A DNA stretch of 64,000 nt from Vibrio splendidus (GTDB lineage Bacteria; Pseudomonadota; Gammaproteobacteria; Enterobacterales; Vibrionaceae), in assembly GCF_001557875.1 (NCBI RefSeq), contig NZ_LNRF01000001.1, forward strand, positions 868,001 through 932,000. Direction: 5' to 3'. Positions within the stretch are counted from its first letter, which is position 1, and every line of letters begins with the position of its first letter. The notes beneath the pieces were generated by a model. It worked only from the letters and a program-made list of their open reading frames with translations, made no database searches and was not told where the DNA came from. The translations under genes were made by a program, and so were the position numbers. Below are positions 45,349 to 55,490 of the stretch, in pieces.

Positions 45349-47340
45349 TTAAGCTAGAAGCTCTTTCGCTGTGTTTACTACGTTTTCAGTAGTGAAACCA
45401 AACATCTTGAATAGTTCACCTGCTGGTGCAGATTCACCAAACGTTGTCATACCGATGATCTTGCCGCCGAAGCCAACGTATTTGTACCAGAAGTCAGCAA
45501 TACCAGCTTCTACAGCGATACGTGCAGTTACGTCAGATGGAAGTACAGACTCACGGTATTCAGCGTCTTGCTTGTCGAATGCGTCAGTTGCAGGCATAGA
45601 AACTACGCGTACTTTCTTACCTTCAGCTGTTAATTCAGCAGCAGCGTTAACCGCTAGTTCAACTTCAGAACCTGTTGCGATAAGGATAAGCTCTGGCTTG
45701 CCTTCACAATCTTTCAGGATGTAACCACCCTTAGCGATGTTAGCAACTTGCTCAGCGTCACGATCTTGTTGTGCAAGGTTTTGACGAGAGAAGATAAGTG
45801 CAGAAGGACCATCTTTACGCTCGATTGCCAGTTTCCAAGCCACTGCAGATTCAACTTGGTCACATGGGCGCCATGTGCTCATGTTTGGAGTTAGACGTAG
45901 AGAAGCGATCTGTTCAACTGGTTGGTGGGTAGGACCATCTTCGCCAAGACCGATAGAGTCATGCGTGTAAACTTGGATGTTCTGAGTTTTCATCAGAGCA
46001 GCCATACGCATAGCGTTACGAGCGTATTCCATGAACATTAGGAACGTTGCGCCGTATGGTACGAAACCACCGTGCAGGGCGATACCGTTCATGATAGCTG
46101 TCATACCGAATTCACGTACACCGTAGTGGATGTAGTTACCTGAGAAGTCGTTTGCTTCAAGAGACTTAGAACCAGACCACATAGTTAGGTTAGAAGGCGC
46201 AAGGTCAGCAGAGCCGCCCATGAATTCAGGTAGCATAGCACCGAACGCTTCTAGTGCATTTTGAGATGCTTTACGTGATGCGATGTTTGCTGGGTTAGCT
46301 TGAAGATCAGCGATGATTGCCGATGCTTTCTCTTCCCATTCTGCAGGAAGATCACCGTTTACGCGGCGTTTGAATTCAGCTGCCAGCTCAGGGTATGCTG
46401 CTTCATAAGCTGCAAGTTTCTCGTTCCACGCTGCTTCCTTAGCTGCGCCTGTTTCTTTCGCATCCCACTCTGAGTAAACTTCCGACGGAATTTCAAAAGG
46501 ACCGTGCTCCCAACCTAATTCTTTACGTGTTGCTGCAATTTCTTCAGCGCCTAGTGGTGCACCGTGACAGTCGTGCGTACCTGCTTTGTTTGGAGAACCA
46601 AAGCCAATTACTGTTTTAGTACAGATTAGAGTAGGGCGAGGATCTGCTTTAGCCGCTTCAATTGCTGCGTTGATAGCGTCAGAGTCGTGACCATCTACTG
46701 CGGGAATTACGTGCCAGCCGTAAGCTTCAAAACGCTTAGGTGTATCGTCAGAGAACCAACCTTCAACTTCACCATCGATAGAGATACCGTTGTCATCCCA
46801 GAAAGCAACCAGCTTACCAAGACCTAGCGTACCTGCTAGAGAACATGCTTCGTGAGAAATACCTTCCATCAGACAGCCATCACCCATGAATGCATAAGTG
46901 TAGTGGTCTACGATGTCGTGGCCTTCTTTGTTGAACTGTGCAGCTAGCGCTTTCTCTGCCATAGCCATACCAACAGCGTTAGTGATGCCTTGACCTAGAG
47001 GACCAGTCGTTGTTTCGATGCCTGGTGCGTAACCGTACTCTGGGTGACCTGGAGTCTTAGAGTGCAGTTGACGGAAGTTTTTAAGATCTTCAATTGAAAG
47101 CTCGTAACCTGCTAGGTGAAGCAGAGAGTAAATCAGCATTGAGCCGTGGCCGTTAGACAGGATAAAACGGTCGCGGTCGGCCCACTCTGGGTTTGCTGGG
47201 TTATGGTTTAGGTGAGAGCGCCAAAGTACTTCAGCGATGTCTGCCATACCCATAGGTGCGCCTGGGTGACCAGAGTTTGCTTGTTGTACGCCGTCCATGC
47301 TTAGAGCACGAATAGCGTTAGCTAGATGTTTGCGATTCAT
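45349..47340 (-). CDS. tkt: Transketolase
   Basis: A 663-residue TPP-dependent enzyme of the non-oxidative pentose phosphate pathway, cytoplasmic. Visible motifs: the N-terminal [19 protein letters not shown] region, the TPP/Mg motif [30 protein letters not shown] (catalytic Glu/His region) and the C-terminal ELFKMFGFT. Length is as usual for the family. It lies 87 bases downstream of tal on the same strand, an arrangement like E. coli talA-tktB. Its cofactor TPP is the product of the thiamine genes at the other end of the window. Confidence 0.96.
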   Translation of the reverse strand: MNRKHLANAIRALSMDGVQQANSGHPGAPMGMADIAEVLWRSHLNHNPANPEWADRDRFILSNGHGSMLIYSLLHLAGYELSIEDLKNFRQLHSKTPGHPEYGYAPGIETTTGPLGQGITNAVGMAMAEKALAAQFNKEGHDIVDHYTYAFMGDGCLMEGISHEACSLAGTLGLGKLVAFWDDNGISIDGEVEGWFSDDTPKRFEAYGWHVIPAVDGHDSDAINAAIEAAKADPRPTLICTKTVIGFGSPNKAGTHDCHGAPLGAEEIAATRKELGWEHGPFEIPSEVYSEWDAKETGAAKEAAWNEKLAAYEAAYPELAAEFKRRVNGDLPAEWEEKASAIIADLQANPANIASRKASQNALEAFGAMLPEFMGGSADLAPSNLTMWSGSKSLEANDFSGNYIHYGVREFGMTAIMNGIALHGGFVPYGATFLMFMEYARNAMRMAALMKTQNIQVYTHDSIGLGEDGPTHQPVEQIASLRLTPNMSTWRPCDQVESAVAWKLAIERKDGPSALIFSRQNLAQQDRDAEQVANIAKGGYILKDCEGKPELILIATGSEVELAVNAAAELTAEGKKVRVVSMPATDAFDKQDAEYRESVLPSDVTARIAVEAGIADFWYKYVGFGGKIIGMTTFGESAPAGELFKMFGFTTENVVNTAKELLA

Positions 47341-47427
47341 AAGAACTTCCGAATAAAAATTAAGAAAAACAAAATTGATAAAAGTAGGGGAACTGAACGT
47401 TCCCCTATTTGAATTTGGTAAGAGTGA

Positions 47428-48378
47428 TTACAGCTTAGCTGCGATCATGTCTTCTAGTTTGCCTTGGTCAACGGCGAAGTTGCGGATGCCTTCAGCCAGT
47501 TTCTCAACAGCCATTGCATCTTGGTTGTGGTCCCATAGGAACTCAGCGTGAGTCATCGCTGCTGGACGCTCTTTAGTACCGTTAGAGTCGATAAGCTTCT
47601 CTACTACTTCGCCTTCTGCTGCTTCTAGGTCTGCTAGAAGTTGAGGAGCGATAGTTAGACGGTCACAACCAGCAAGTTCAAGGATCTCGCCGATGTTACG
47701 GAAGCTCGCACCCATAACAACAGTTTTGTAGCCGTGGTCTTTGTAGTAGTTGTAGATATCAGAAACTGAGATTACGCCTGGATCTTCTGAAGCTTCGAAA
47801 TCACGACCTTCTTTCGCTTTGTACCAGTCCATGATGCGACCTACGAAAGGAGAGATTAGGAATACACCAGCTTCAGCACAAGCACGAGCTTGAGCGAAAG
47901 AGAATAGAAGCGTTAGGTTACAGTTGATGCCTTCTTTCTCTAGGATTTCAGCAGCACGAATGCCTTCCCAAGTAGAAGCCAGTTTGATAAGGATGCGGTC
48001 GTTAGTGATGCCAGCGTCGTTGTACATTTTGATAAGTTGACGAGCTTTAGCAACGCTGCCTTCCATGTCGTAAGAAAGACGAGCATCTACTTCAGTAGAG
48101 ATACGGCCAGGTACAACTTTCAGGATTTCTTTACCGATGTTCACGTTAAGCATGTCGCAAGTATCTTGAACTTGCTGTGCTTTGTCATCGCTTTGCGCTT
48201 TTGCGTATTCGATAGAAGCATCGATTAGAGGAGCGTACTCAGCAATTTGAGCAGCTTTAAGAATTAGAGATGGGTTAGTTGTTGCATCTTCAGGCGTGTA
48301 CTTGCTGATAGCTTCGATATCGCCAGTGTCAGCTACAACAGTTGTTAGTTTACGAAGTTGCTCTAATTTATTGCTCAT
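47428..48378 (-). CDS. tal: Transaldolase
   Basis: A 316-residue class I aldolase that swaps dihydroxyacetone units between sugar phosphates. The Schiff-base lysine is Lys132 in [12 protein letters not shown], the same number as in E. coli TalB. The start at 48378 follows AGGATGATCAAA and begins [15 protein letters not shown]; an upstream in-frame start at 48459 is rejected because the family starts here. It forms an operon with tkt. The 459-base upstream region is shared with a divergent SorC-type regulator and carries repeated half-sites. Confidence 0.96.
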   Translation of the reverse strand: MSNKLEQLRKLTTVVADTGDIEAISKYTPEDATTNPSLILKAAQIAEYAPLIDASIEYAKAQSDDKAQQVQDTCDMLNVNIGKEILKVVPGRISTEVDARLSYDMEGSVAKARQLIKMYNDAGITNDRILIKLASTWEGIRAAEILEKEGINCNLTLLFSFAQARACAEAGVFLISPFVGRIMDWYKAKEGRDFEASEDPGVISVSDIYNYYKDHGYKTVVMGASFRNIGEILELAGCDRLTIAPQLLADLEAAEGEVVEKLIDSNGTKERPAAMTHAEFLWDHNQDAMAVEKLAEGIRNFAVDQGKLEDMIAAKL

Positions 48379-48509
48379 TTTGATCATCCTATGTATCGCA
48401 TAACACCTCGTTAATGGGAGAGGTGTGGGCATTTGCAAGCTAACTAATGAAGTTCTCAATGGTTGTACCAGTGAGCCAAACTTACATTAATTTAAATTTT
48501 TCTCCGAAC

Positions 48510-48791
48510 GAACATTTGCACAGAACATTTGATCGCTCGATGAGTAAATGATGTAGCCATATTTATCCGATCTAGCATCAAAGTCAACGGTAAATAGTGC
48601 GGTATGGTGACTTCAGTCAAATATATTTCGCTCTAGTAATCATGGGCTATGCAAGCAAACGTTTAACGAACAAAGTAAGGCGAATTAATCAACAATAAAA
48701 TCAAGGTTACCATGCTGAACAAATGTACCTTGCTGTTACATATGTTCAGGGTGTAAACTTGTGCATCATTTGCTTAGGCGTCGAACATTTG
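48510..48791. promoter_or_regulatory. Five copies of GAACAWWTG between tal and the SorC-type gene
   Basis: GAACATTTG occurs at 48510-48518, 48523-48531 and 48783-48791. GAACAAATG is at 48717-48725 and its inverted partner CATATGTTC at 48739-48747; the last two form a dyad of 13-base arms (48715-48749) around nine bases. These are candidate binding sites of the divergent SorC-type regulator on both promoters. Confidence 0.6.
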
Positions 48792-48837
48792 ATCTCAAAG
48801 TAGGTAAATTAATTGTTAAATATAGGTTGCGTGGTAT

Positions 48838-49830
48838 ATGAGTAAGAATATCCAAGATGTTTCCGAAGAAAACACTGATCTCCTCACTGAAGTGGCGGTT
48901 GCTTATTATCAGGATGGCGCGACACAAGAAGAGATCTCCAAAAAGTTCTCTATATCCCGTGCAAAGGTTGGTCGAATGCTCAAGCAAGCCCGAGATGAGG
49001 GCATAGTTGAGATCACCGTGAAATACCACCCCGTCTTTAGCGCGAAGATCGAGCAACGTTTGATCGAACGATTTGGTGTGAAGCGAGCACTTGTGGCACT
49101 AGATCAACCAAATGAAGAGAAGCAGAGACTCCAAGTAGCCGGTTTAGTGTCTAATTATCTTACCAGTACACTGAAAAACGGGATGGTGGTGACGGTTGGC
49201 CAAGGTCGAAACGTATCGTCTGTTGCTCATCACACTGGCGTAATTACTCCGCGTGACTGTAAATTCGTATGCGGTATCGGCGGCATACACCCAAGAGGCG
49301 GCATGTTTAACGCCGACCATATATGTAGACAACTAGCGAAAAAGTACGGTGGCTCCTCTGAAACTTTGTATGCTCCTGCTTATGCTGAAAACAAAGCACA
49401 AAAAACCGCGTTCATGGAAAACAGTACTGTAAAGCAAACACTCGATCTAGCTCGTAAAGCGGATGTAGCCTTAGTGGGTATCGGTGATATGAGTGAGAAC
49501 AGCTATATGGTCGACTTAGGTTGGTTTACCGCGGGTGAGGTCGTACAGTCTCGCTTACTACAAGGTGTCGTTGGTGACTTTGCTGGCTATGACTTTTTCG
49601 ACGTACACGGTAAAGCGGCAAATACGGTAATGAGTGACCGTGTGATCGGATTAGGCTTGGAAGAGTTTCGCCCAATAGCGGAAGTTATTGCTATCGCAGC
49701 AGAGAACAGTAAGCCATTAGCTCTATTAGGAGCTCTAAGAACCGGCGTGGTTGATGTTATAGCAACCAGTGTGAGCAATGCTTTGACGGTTTTAAACTTA
49801 GATGAGCAGATGACATTAATTGATAAATAA
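48838..49830 (+). CDS. SorC-family sugar-responsive regulator
   Basis: A 330-residue protein. The N-terminal HTH (about 15-60, VAVAYYQDGATQEEISKKF then SISRAKVGRMLKQARDEGI) precedes a sugar-phosphate-binding domain (about 65-325) with the family's IGGIHPRGG and VGIGDM segments. SorC proteins respond to phosphorylated sugars. It is divergent from tal-tkt and probably controls that operon in response to a pentose or related sugar phosphate. The role is inferred from layout and operator-like repeats. Confidence 0.88.
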   Translation: MSKNIQDVSEENTDLLTEVAVAYYQDGATQEEISKKFSISRAKVGRMLKQARDEGIVEITVKYHPVFSAKIEQRLIERFGVKRALVALDQPNEEKQRLQVAGLVSNYLTSTLKNGMVVTVGQGRNVSSVAHHTGVITPRDCKFVCGIGGIHPRGGMFNADHICRQLAKKYGGSSETLYAPAYAENKAQKTAFMENSTVKQTLDLARKADVALVGIGDMSENSYMVDLGWFTAGEVVQSRLLQGVVGDFAGYDFFDVHGKAANTVMSDRVIGLGLEEFRPIAEVIAIAAENSKPLALLGALRTGVVDVIATSVSNALTVLNLDEQMTLIDK

Positions 49831-50083
49831 ACTATTTATGGTTTTCTTCCTTTTTAATGCGCTTTTATTCTGATTAAAAATGGGTGGGTTATTCAGCCTT
49901 CCCATTTAATTATATTATTTATACTGTCATAAATTAAATTTATATCAGATTAGGTATAATTATTATTTATAGGTTTAGTTAGAAACTTAATTGGTTTACA
50001 TAAATCCCCATTGATAAAGTCGCGTTGCATTTAACGCATCAATTATCTCTTATTGAGAAAGAATTATTAATGGGATTATCCTA

Positions 50084-53000
50084 ATGAGGACAAAACTAAT
50101 TTGTACCTTCATAACAGCGTTATTAGCTGTTAGTACAGTACAAGCAAGCACTTTACCTGCACCAATTTGGCATACAATAACTTTTGTTGACGGCAGTTCT
50201 AAAGAACTGCGGTTAATGGGCTCTCAGCATATGTTTTGGTATCAAGACCAAGCAGGTAGCCTCTATATCCAAGACTCTGACAGTCAGTGGTATTTTGCTA
50301 GATATGAAAAGAATGAAGAAGAGCAAGGCAGAATAGTTTCCACCGGAGTTCTAGCTTCGAGTGAGACAGATGTACCTTCTGAATCTAATGTTAGGCATAT
50401 AAAAATAGAGCCAACATATTTCAATGAACTAATCCAATCACCCGCGGCTAACAACAAGAGGTTTAATTATATAAGGAACCAAAGTTCGCATGAAAGCCGA
50501 GCTTTAAATAATAAAATTATAGAGCAGCCATTATTAGTGGTACAGGTTGGCTTTTCAAACGAAAAAGTGGACCATGACTTTCAGTCGACGATATTTGGAA
50601 CCAATCAACAAAGCGTCCAAGATTACTTTCTAAAAAATAGCTACGGTAACTATAAAGTTGTTCCAGCGAAAGAGAGTGAAGGAACAAAGAATGACGGTGT
50701 CATTAATGTCACTCTAGATATTGAACATCCAAACTGCCACTCCAAATCAGAGCGTAATTGCCAAACTAAACTCAATAATGTGTTTGAAAAAGCGTATGAA
50801 GCCTTAGACGTGGATTTCAATCTTGCTCAATACGACTCGAACAATGACGACAGCATCTCGCCTCAAGAACTCTCTGTTATGTTCGTCTTTGCGGGTAATG
50901 ATAAATCTAGCGGTACACGAAAGACCCCAACGATTTGGCCTCATAAGTACGCTCACAGTACCGTCGAGATTGATGGAAAGCGAATCAGCGCTTATTGCTT
51001 GTTTGCTGATTATCAAGACGACCATCAGTCAACGATGGGAGTAATTGCGCACGAACTTGGGCATTTAATGTTGGGTTTGCCGGATCTTTACTCTTATAAA
51101 CATGACGGCTCAATTGGACATTGGGGGTTGATGGGAGGCGGAAGCTGGGCAAGAAAGCCTAGCGACGAGTACGCAGGTCAGACTCCAGTAAACATGCTGG
51201 CATGGAGTAAAGAGGCGTCAGGTTTTTTTAAGCCAACCGTTCTTTCAGAGAATGGCCAGATCCAAATTGACACTATTAAGGGGGAAAGTGTGATTCACCT
51301 TGACCCATACTTAAAGCAGTTTGGGCCTCGAGCTTATATAGAGAACCGACGTAAAATCGATTATGACCAAGCACTTCGTGGCGAAGGCTTGCTCATTACG
51401 GCGGTAAATATAGATAACCAGTTCAATAGTGATGGGCCGATGCAGGTTCAGATATTTCAGGCTGATGGCGATGGGCAACTCGATAGTGGGTTTTCATCCG
51501 GCGACTCGGGCGATATTTTCCCCGGCAGAGAGACAGTGACGAATCTCTCTGATGACTCTGAACCATCTTTGACTCACATTACTGCAGGAAGAAGTACCGA
51601 TGTAACCATCTCAAATATTAGTAGTGATGCTGATAAGGCAACATTTTCGTTAGCTATTCCCAATGCGACCACTAAGTCGTCTTGGGTTACGTCATTTGGC
51701 CGAACTTATCCACGTTATAGTACAAATACAAACGTACTTGGGTTCGCCATTGACGTTGTTGAGGGGCGTGAGGATATCGTAGGGCTGCACTTCTACGCTA
51801 AGGCGACGAGTGTTGCTATGCCGATGTTTTATCGCCTGGTTGAATACCCGTTTCAATCAAGGTTTGGTAATGCAGTGATTAATGAAGCTGCTGGCCGTCT
51901 ATTGCATCGAGGTGTTGCGCAGCAAGGTGGTGGGCAGATTATTTTTGATGAGCCTGTAAAGCTTGGACTTGGATCCAAGTTACTGGTGTTAGAAATTGAA
52001 AACGGGACACCTGAATATTCAACACAGTTTTTAGACGCTTACTTGGGTGACGGACAGAGGAAAACGCAATTCTTAGGCGCAATATCTGAGTATAAAACTC
52101 GAGGTTTGAGCCGTGGCTTCGGCCAAAACTTCCCTTTTGCGGTACTTTTTGAACAACCAAGCCAATCCAAGCCTATTGTGGTAGATGACTCTGTCGTTAC
52201 GGAAGAAGACAGTCCGTTTATGCTCAACTTATTGGCCAATGACCTCAATTTGCCTAGATCTCACCCGTATTCAATTGAGATAGGTCGTAAGCCAGCTAAA
52301 GGTGTTATCAGAGGTAGTACATATTTCCCCTCGAACAACCAGTTTGGACGAGATAGTTTTACTTATCGTCTTGTTGATGGTAGTGGATACCAAAGTGATT
52401 ACGCGACTGTTGACGTTGAAATTAGGCCGGTTAATGATGTTCCCCAATTTAAGCTCAATAAGATTCAGGTTGGTGCTGTAGCTGGTGAGAAAGTGGTATT
52501 CGAAGTAACGACGATTACGGATGTTGATTCAGCTGAACATCAGGTCACTTGGACTCAGACAGAAGGCGCTAGATTAGCATTGAGTGGTACACAATCGAAA
52601 ACATTGACTATACATGTACCAAACGGAGCGTTGGAAGGTGAAAAGTATCGATTGAGTGTTAAGGTGGCGGACCCCGTAGGTGGATATGCCGAACAGTCGG
52701 TCACTATTGATGTTCGAAGAAAGAAGGCATTGTTGTTGCAAACGAAATCTCTACAAGTCAAATATGGTGATGAAGTCCAATTGTTTCCAAATATTAATGG
52801 TGAGGTGAAAGCGTTAAATATTCTTGAAGCCCCGCGTAATGGGGTAGCTAATATAATCGATGCTCAGATTGTTTATAATGCGCCTGCAGAGCGCAGGCTG
52901 GCTTTATATGACAATATTAAATATAAGGTTTTATTGTCCGATGGTGATGAGTGGGTTGGTTCTTTTGATATAGAAGTTTTGCCTAATGTTTCCAATGAAT

Positions 53001-53101
53001 CAGAGGTGACATTGAATCAAGGAGAATCGTCAGGAGGCAGCTCATCATTGTCTATTCTTTTTATACTTTGTTTACTCTCTAGATTACGAACGAAACGTTG
53101 A
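50084..53101 (+). CDS. M6 metalloprotease with cadherin-like domains and GlyGly-CTERM tail
   Basis: A 1005-residue secreted protease. Signal peptide to about 21 (STVQA). The M6 catalytic domain spans about 130-460, with His323-Glu324-His327 in AHELGHLMLGLPDLYS and a downstream Met-turn-like WGLMGGGSWA. Residues about 690-790 look like a cadherin/VCBS-type repeat (EEDSPFMLNLLANDLN, then FTYRLVDGSG), with another Ig-like repeat after it. The C-terminus has the GlyGly-CTERM arrangement: a Ser/Gly-rich SSGGSSS, a hydrophobic helix, then RLRTKR. Such tails are cut by rhombosortase after type II secretion. It is unlike PrtV in its N-terminal region. Confidence 0.88.
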   Translation: MRTKLICTFITALLAVSTVQASTLPAPIWHTITFVDGSSKELRLMGSQHMFWYQDQAGSLYIQDSDSQWYFARYEKNEEEQGRIVSTGVLASSETDVPSESNVRHIKIEPTYFNELIQSPAANNKRFNYIRNQSSHESRALNNKIIEQPLLVVQVGFSNEKVDHDFQSTIFGTNQQSVQDYFLKNSYGNYKVVPAKESEGTKNDGVINVTLDIEHPNCHSKSERNCQTKLNNVFEKAYEALDVDFNLAQYDSNNDDSISPQELSVMFVFAGNDKSSGTRKTPTIWPHKYAHSTVEIDGKRISAYCLFADYQDDHQSTMGVIAHELGHLMLGLPDLYSYKHDGSIGHWGLMGGGSWARKPSDEYAGQTPVNMLAWSKEASGFFKPTVLSENGQIQIDTIKGESVIHLDPYLKQFGPRAYIENRRKIDYDQALRGEGLLITAVNIDNQFNSDGPMQVQIFQADGDGQLDSGFSSGDSGDIFPGRETVTNLSDDSEPSLTHITAGRSTDVTISNISSDADKATFSLAIPNATTKSSWVTSFGRTYPRYSTNTNVLGFAIDVVEGREDIVGLHFYAKATSVAMPMFYRLVEYPFQSRFGNAVINEAAGRLLHRGVAQQGGGQIIFDEPVKLGLGSKLLVLEIENGTPEYSTQFLDAYLGDGQRKTQFLGAISEYKTRGLSRGFGQNFPFAVLFEQPSQSKPIVVDDSVVTEEDSPFMLNLLANDLNLPRSHPYSIEIGRKPAKGVIRGSTYFPSNNQFGRDSFTYRLVDGSGYQSDYATVDVEIRPVNDVPQFKLNKIQVGAVAGEKVVFEVTTITDVDSAEHQVTWTQTEGARLALSGTQSKTLTIHVPNGALEGEKYRLSVKVADPVGGYAEQSVTIDVRRKKALLLQTKSLQVKYGDEVQLFPNINGEVKALNILEAPRNGVANIIDAQIVYNAPAERRLALYDNIKYKVLLSDGDEWVGSFDIEVLPNVSNESEVTLNQGESSGGSSSLSILFILCLLSRLRTKR

Positions 53102-53132
53102 AATAAAACCATAAAATAATTATGCATATACG

Positions 53133-53161
53133 AAAGGGCTATAGTTATCAGCCCTTTTTTT
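53133..53161 (+). terminator. Terminator of the GlyGly-CTERM protease gene
   Basis: AAAGGGCT, a nine-base loop, then AGCCCTTTTTTT. It lies 32 bases after the stop codon. Confidence 0.88.
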
Positions 53162-53668
53162 ACACCTGACTTAACCTCACTTCAGAGTAAAAACAGCATA
53201 TTTTGTCGCATTTTTTGGAATCAAGTAATATTAATAGGTGTTTAGTTTCATTTGATGGCAATCTAGATCACAAATTTTAACAATCATTCTCTTGAGTGAC
53301 TTTTGACCTGAAGTCTTATAAATGTCGACTTTTTGCATAAATTTCAAAGCTTTTGTAGCGCTTTAAGGTGGTGGCTGCATACGTTTTGGTTATAATTGTG
53401 TTGACTGTCATTTGTCTGGAGGAGGTGTTCTGTAAGGGGCCAGGTGGACAAATGACAAATAAAATATGTTGTTTGTAAAAGCACATCAGGACTTGTGAAT
53501 CAGTTGTTGTTGCAAAAAGATATCTGTATTTATTGAGATGCATATAAACATTATTTATGACTTTATAAATAATGTTTTTTTGTATCTCAATGGCACTATT
53601 GTTACTTTTACGCTGATTTTTAATAAGAATAATTAATAAAAGAACGCAACATCGGGGTAGTTTGCACC
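53162..53668. other. 507-base intergenic region before the Tad-locus LysR gene
   Basis: No credible gene is seen. It contains one notable inverted repeat (53407-53456) and is AT-rich near the LysR start. No ribosome site of good quality precedes ATG 53669. Confidence 0.45.
53407..53456. repeat. 10-bp inverted repeat with 30-base spacer
   Basis: GTCATTTGTC (53407-53416) and GACAAATGAC (53447-53456) are exact complements. TGG/CCA can add pairs inside. It could fold as an RNA hairpin or act as two operator half-sites upstream of the LysR gene. Confidence 0.55.
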
Positions 53669-54553
53669 ATGAAAAACGTCAACAGGTCTATCGACGTAAA
53701 ATATTTAAGAACATTTTCACACGTTGCTAAGCACAAAAGTTTTACAGCGGCTGCTGAGTCTTTATTTATGACACAGCCTGCTGTATCCCAGCACATTAAA
53801 AAGATCGAGAGTACAATAGGGGCAAGTATTTTTGACCGAAAAGAAGGATTTTTACTGACTAAACATGGAAAAGTATTACTGGATTATGCTGACCAAACCA
53901 TGTCCATGTATGAAAGGTTATTTGAAGACCTAGAAAAAGTTGAACTACGAGATCAATTTAACATAGCGATCGCTGAGTCGTTTTGTTTCGATATGGTCAA
54001 TCGAGTCATTAATGAATTTCGGATGCTGAACAACATCGACTTGTCCATAAACAGTTTTACTAAGTCTTCTTCGTTGGACCAGTCGCGTTATGACTTAATA
54101 TTTACTATGGATAGAATTCCACAAGGAAACGGAAAATCTTATCAATTAAAAACGGTAAACTATGTGATCGCACATTCAAATTCACTTGACCCTTATGAGT
54201 GCTATCCACAGAGAGTTGTTTTCTGTAGCTCTTTGTCTAAGTCATATGTTCAAGAATTACTAAACAATTATAATATTGATTCGTCTCACGTAACGAGTTG
54301 GGTTAAAACAAGTTCATGCCAGTTACTTAAAAATGAACTCGAGACCAATGGGACGGTTTTAATCTTTCCTGAGTGGTCGGTATGTGATGAAAAGTGTAAG
54401 ACAATCCCGTTACGTCAGAAAGTTAATATGTATGTCTGGTGCAGTGATGAAATTTCACAAGAACTAGAAACTTTAGGGATAAAAGATAAAATACAGCAAA
54501 TCTTTCAGATTAGTGATATTTCCGAATCAGGAATAAAGCATAATATTATGTGA
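53669..54553 (+). CDS. LysR-type regulator at the Tad pilus locus
   Basis: A 294-residue LysR protein. The HTH is at about 8-65 (FSHVAKHKSFTAAAESLFMTQPAVSQHIKKIE, given across that span), and the effector domain from about 95 is shorter and more divergent than usual, with several cysteines. It stands at the left end of the pilus cluster, convergent with tadV, their coding ends abutting exactly. A role in controlling pilus expression is inferred only from position. Confidence 0.82.
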   Translation: MKNVNRSIDVKYLRTFSHVAKHKSFTAAAESLFMTQPAVSQHIKKIESTIGASIFDRKEGFLLTKHGKVLLDYADQTMSMYERLFEDLEKVELRDQFNIAIAESFCFDMVNRVINEFRMLNNIDLSINSFTKSSSLDQSRYDLIFTMDRIPQGNGKSYQLKTVNYVIAHSNSLDPYECYPQRVVFCSSLSKSYVQELLNNYNIDSSHVTSWVKTSSCQLLKNELETNGTVLIFPEWSVCDEKCKTIPLRQKVNMYVWCSDEISQELETLGIKDKIQQIFQISDISESGIKHNIM

Positions 54554-55012
54554 CTAATTTGATAGTGTTGAAATTGTGCTGAAAATGAAACAACTTAAAG
54601 CAATGGGTATCCCATAAGGGATACCTTTTTTGTAGCTATTGAAACGCTTTATCTTACCGATTATATACATTATTAAAACTAACCCCCCTCCCATAAAACC
54701 TATAGAAATCAAGGTTGCAATAACTAGATCAGGTTGAATCCCAACGACCAATGCTGTCAGTAACTTAACATCGCCAGCACCGATTACCTTGAGGTACCAA
54801 AGTAAAACTCCAACAACGAAACACACAATAGAGATCGGCAGAGATGAAGCCAAATAACCGTTTAATAAGGCTACAACTAGGTTAACTACCAATGCAATTT
54901 TATTTAAGTTGTTTGGTATTTTTCTGTGTTTCCAATCAAAAATGCATACACAAGAAAATATTGAGAGATTTAGAGCGATTAAAAATGAGTAATTGATTAT
55001 TTCTATATTCAT
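54554..55012 (-). CDS. tadV: Prepilin peptidase TadV/CpaA
   Basis: A 152-residue A24-family aspartic peptidase that cleaves the Flp prepilin and pseudopilins at the inner membrane. About six hydrophobic segments are present. The two catalytic aspartates are visible: Asp26 in CIFDWKHRKIPN and Asp81 in the GxGD motif IGAGDVKLL. A PYGIPIA motif lies near the C-terminus. It has no methyltransferase domain, as expected for TadV. Unlike in many Tad clusters it reads opposite to flp and the assembly genes, divergently across 211 bases. Confidence 0.9.
   Translation of the reverse strand: MNIEIINYSFLIALNLSIFSCVCIFDWKHRKIPNNLNKIALVVNLVVALLNGYLASSLPISIVCFVVGVLLWYLKVIGAGDVKLLTALVVGIQPDLVIATLISIGFMGGGLVLIMYIIGKIKRFNSYKKGIPYGIPIALSCFIFSTISTLSN
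54606..54631 (+). terminator. Terminator embedded antisense in tadV
   Basis: GGTATCCC-ATAA-GGGATACC-TTTTTT is a perfect intrinsic terminator for the plus-strand LysR gene. It lies 53 bases inside the 3' coding end of tadV on the other strand, where it encodes the conserved KKGIPYGIP segment. Confidence 0.8.
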
Positions 55013-55223
55013 AAATAAAAGGGTATCTATGATTGTGTCTTATATCAATAAAATTGTAATTAAAAATTATTATGAAGTCATAAAAATAGTTTATCTATTT
55101 CTTAAATAAGATTCTGTTATGCGATCATAATAACTATTAATTGGATGTATATTTTCCAATCCGGTAACTTTCATTTCGCAATTTCAATAAGACCAATGGT
55201 CGATATACTTTTAGAGGATTACT

Positions 55224-55436
55224 ATGTACTACCAAACTTTAGCAAAACTAGCTGAACTAAAAATGAAGTTCGAAGATGATATTCGCGGTGTTACTGCGGT
55301 GGAATATGCAATTATTGCTGTTGTAATGTCAGCTTTAGTACTTGCTGCATTTCAAACTGATGCGCTTAAAAATGCAATTACTGGTGCCTTGACCAAGGTT
55401 ACAACCAACTTGACTACTGCGACTACAGGCAAATAA
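55224..55436 (+). CDS. flp: Flp-type major pilin
   Basis: A 70-residue type IVb prepilin. The leader of 22 residues ends in Gly22. The mature protein starts VTAVEY, with Glu27 at +5 and Tyr28 at +6, the Flp signature, then the hydrophobic AIIAVVMSALVLAAF helix. The tail is short and Thr-rich. It is the first gene of the assembly operon. A hairpin just after it probably keeps pilin expression above that of the machinery. Confidence 0.95.
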   Translation: MYYQTLAKLAELKMKFEDDIRGVTAVEYAIIAVVMSALVLAAFQTDALKNAITGALTKVTTNLTTATTGK

Positions 55437-55460
55437 ACGGCCACTAAGAATAATATATTA

Positions 55461-55480
55461 AGGGGCTTTGGCCCCTATTT
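55461..55480 (+). terminator. Partial terminator between flp and the assembly genes
   Basis: AGGGGC-TTTG-GCCCCT followed by ATTTT. The short stem and weak T run suggest attenuation rather than a full stop, allowing read-through into the next gene. Confidence 0.6.
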
Positions 55481-55490
55481 TAGGCTTAAT

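Noticed and set aside
53316..53543. 75-codon minus-strand frame in the region before the Tad LysR gene
   Set aside because: It spans the inverted repeat, lacks a ribosome site and reads as random sequence.
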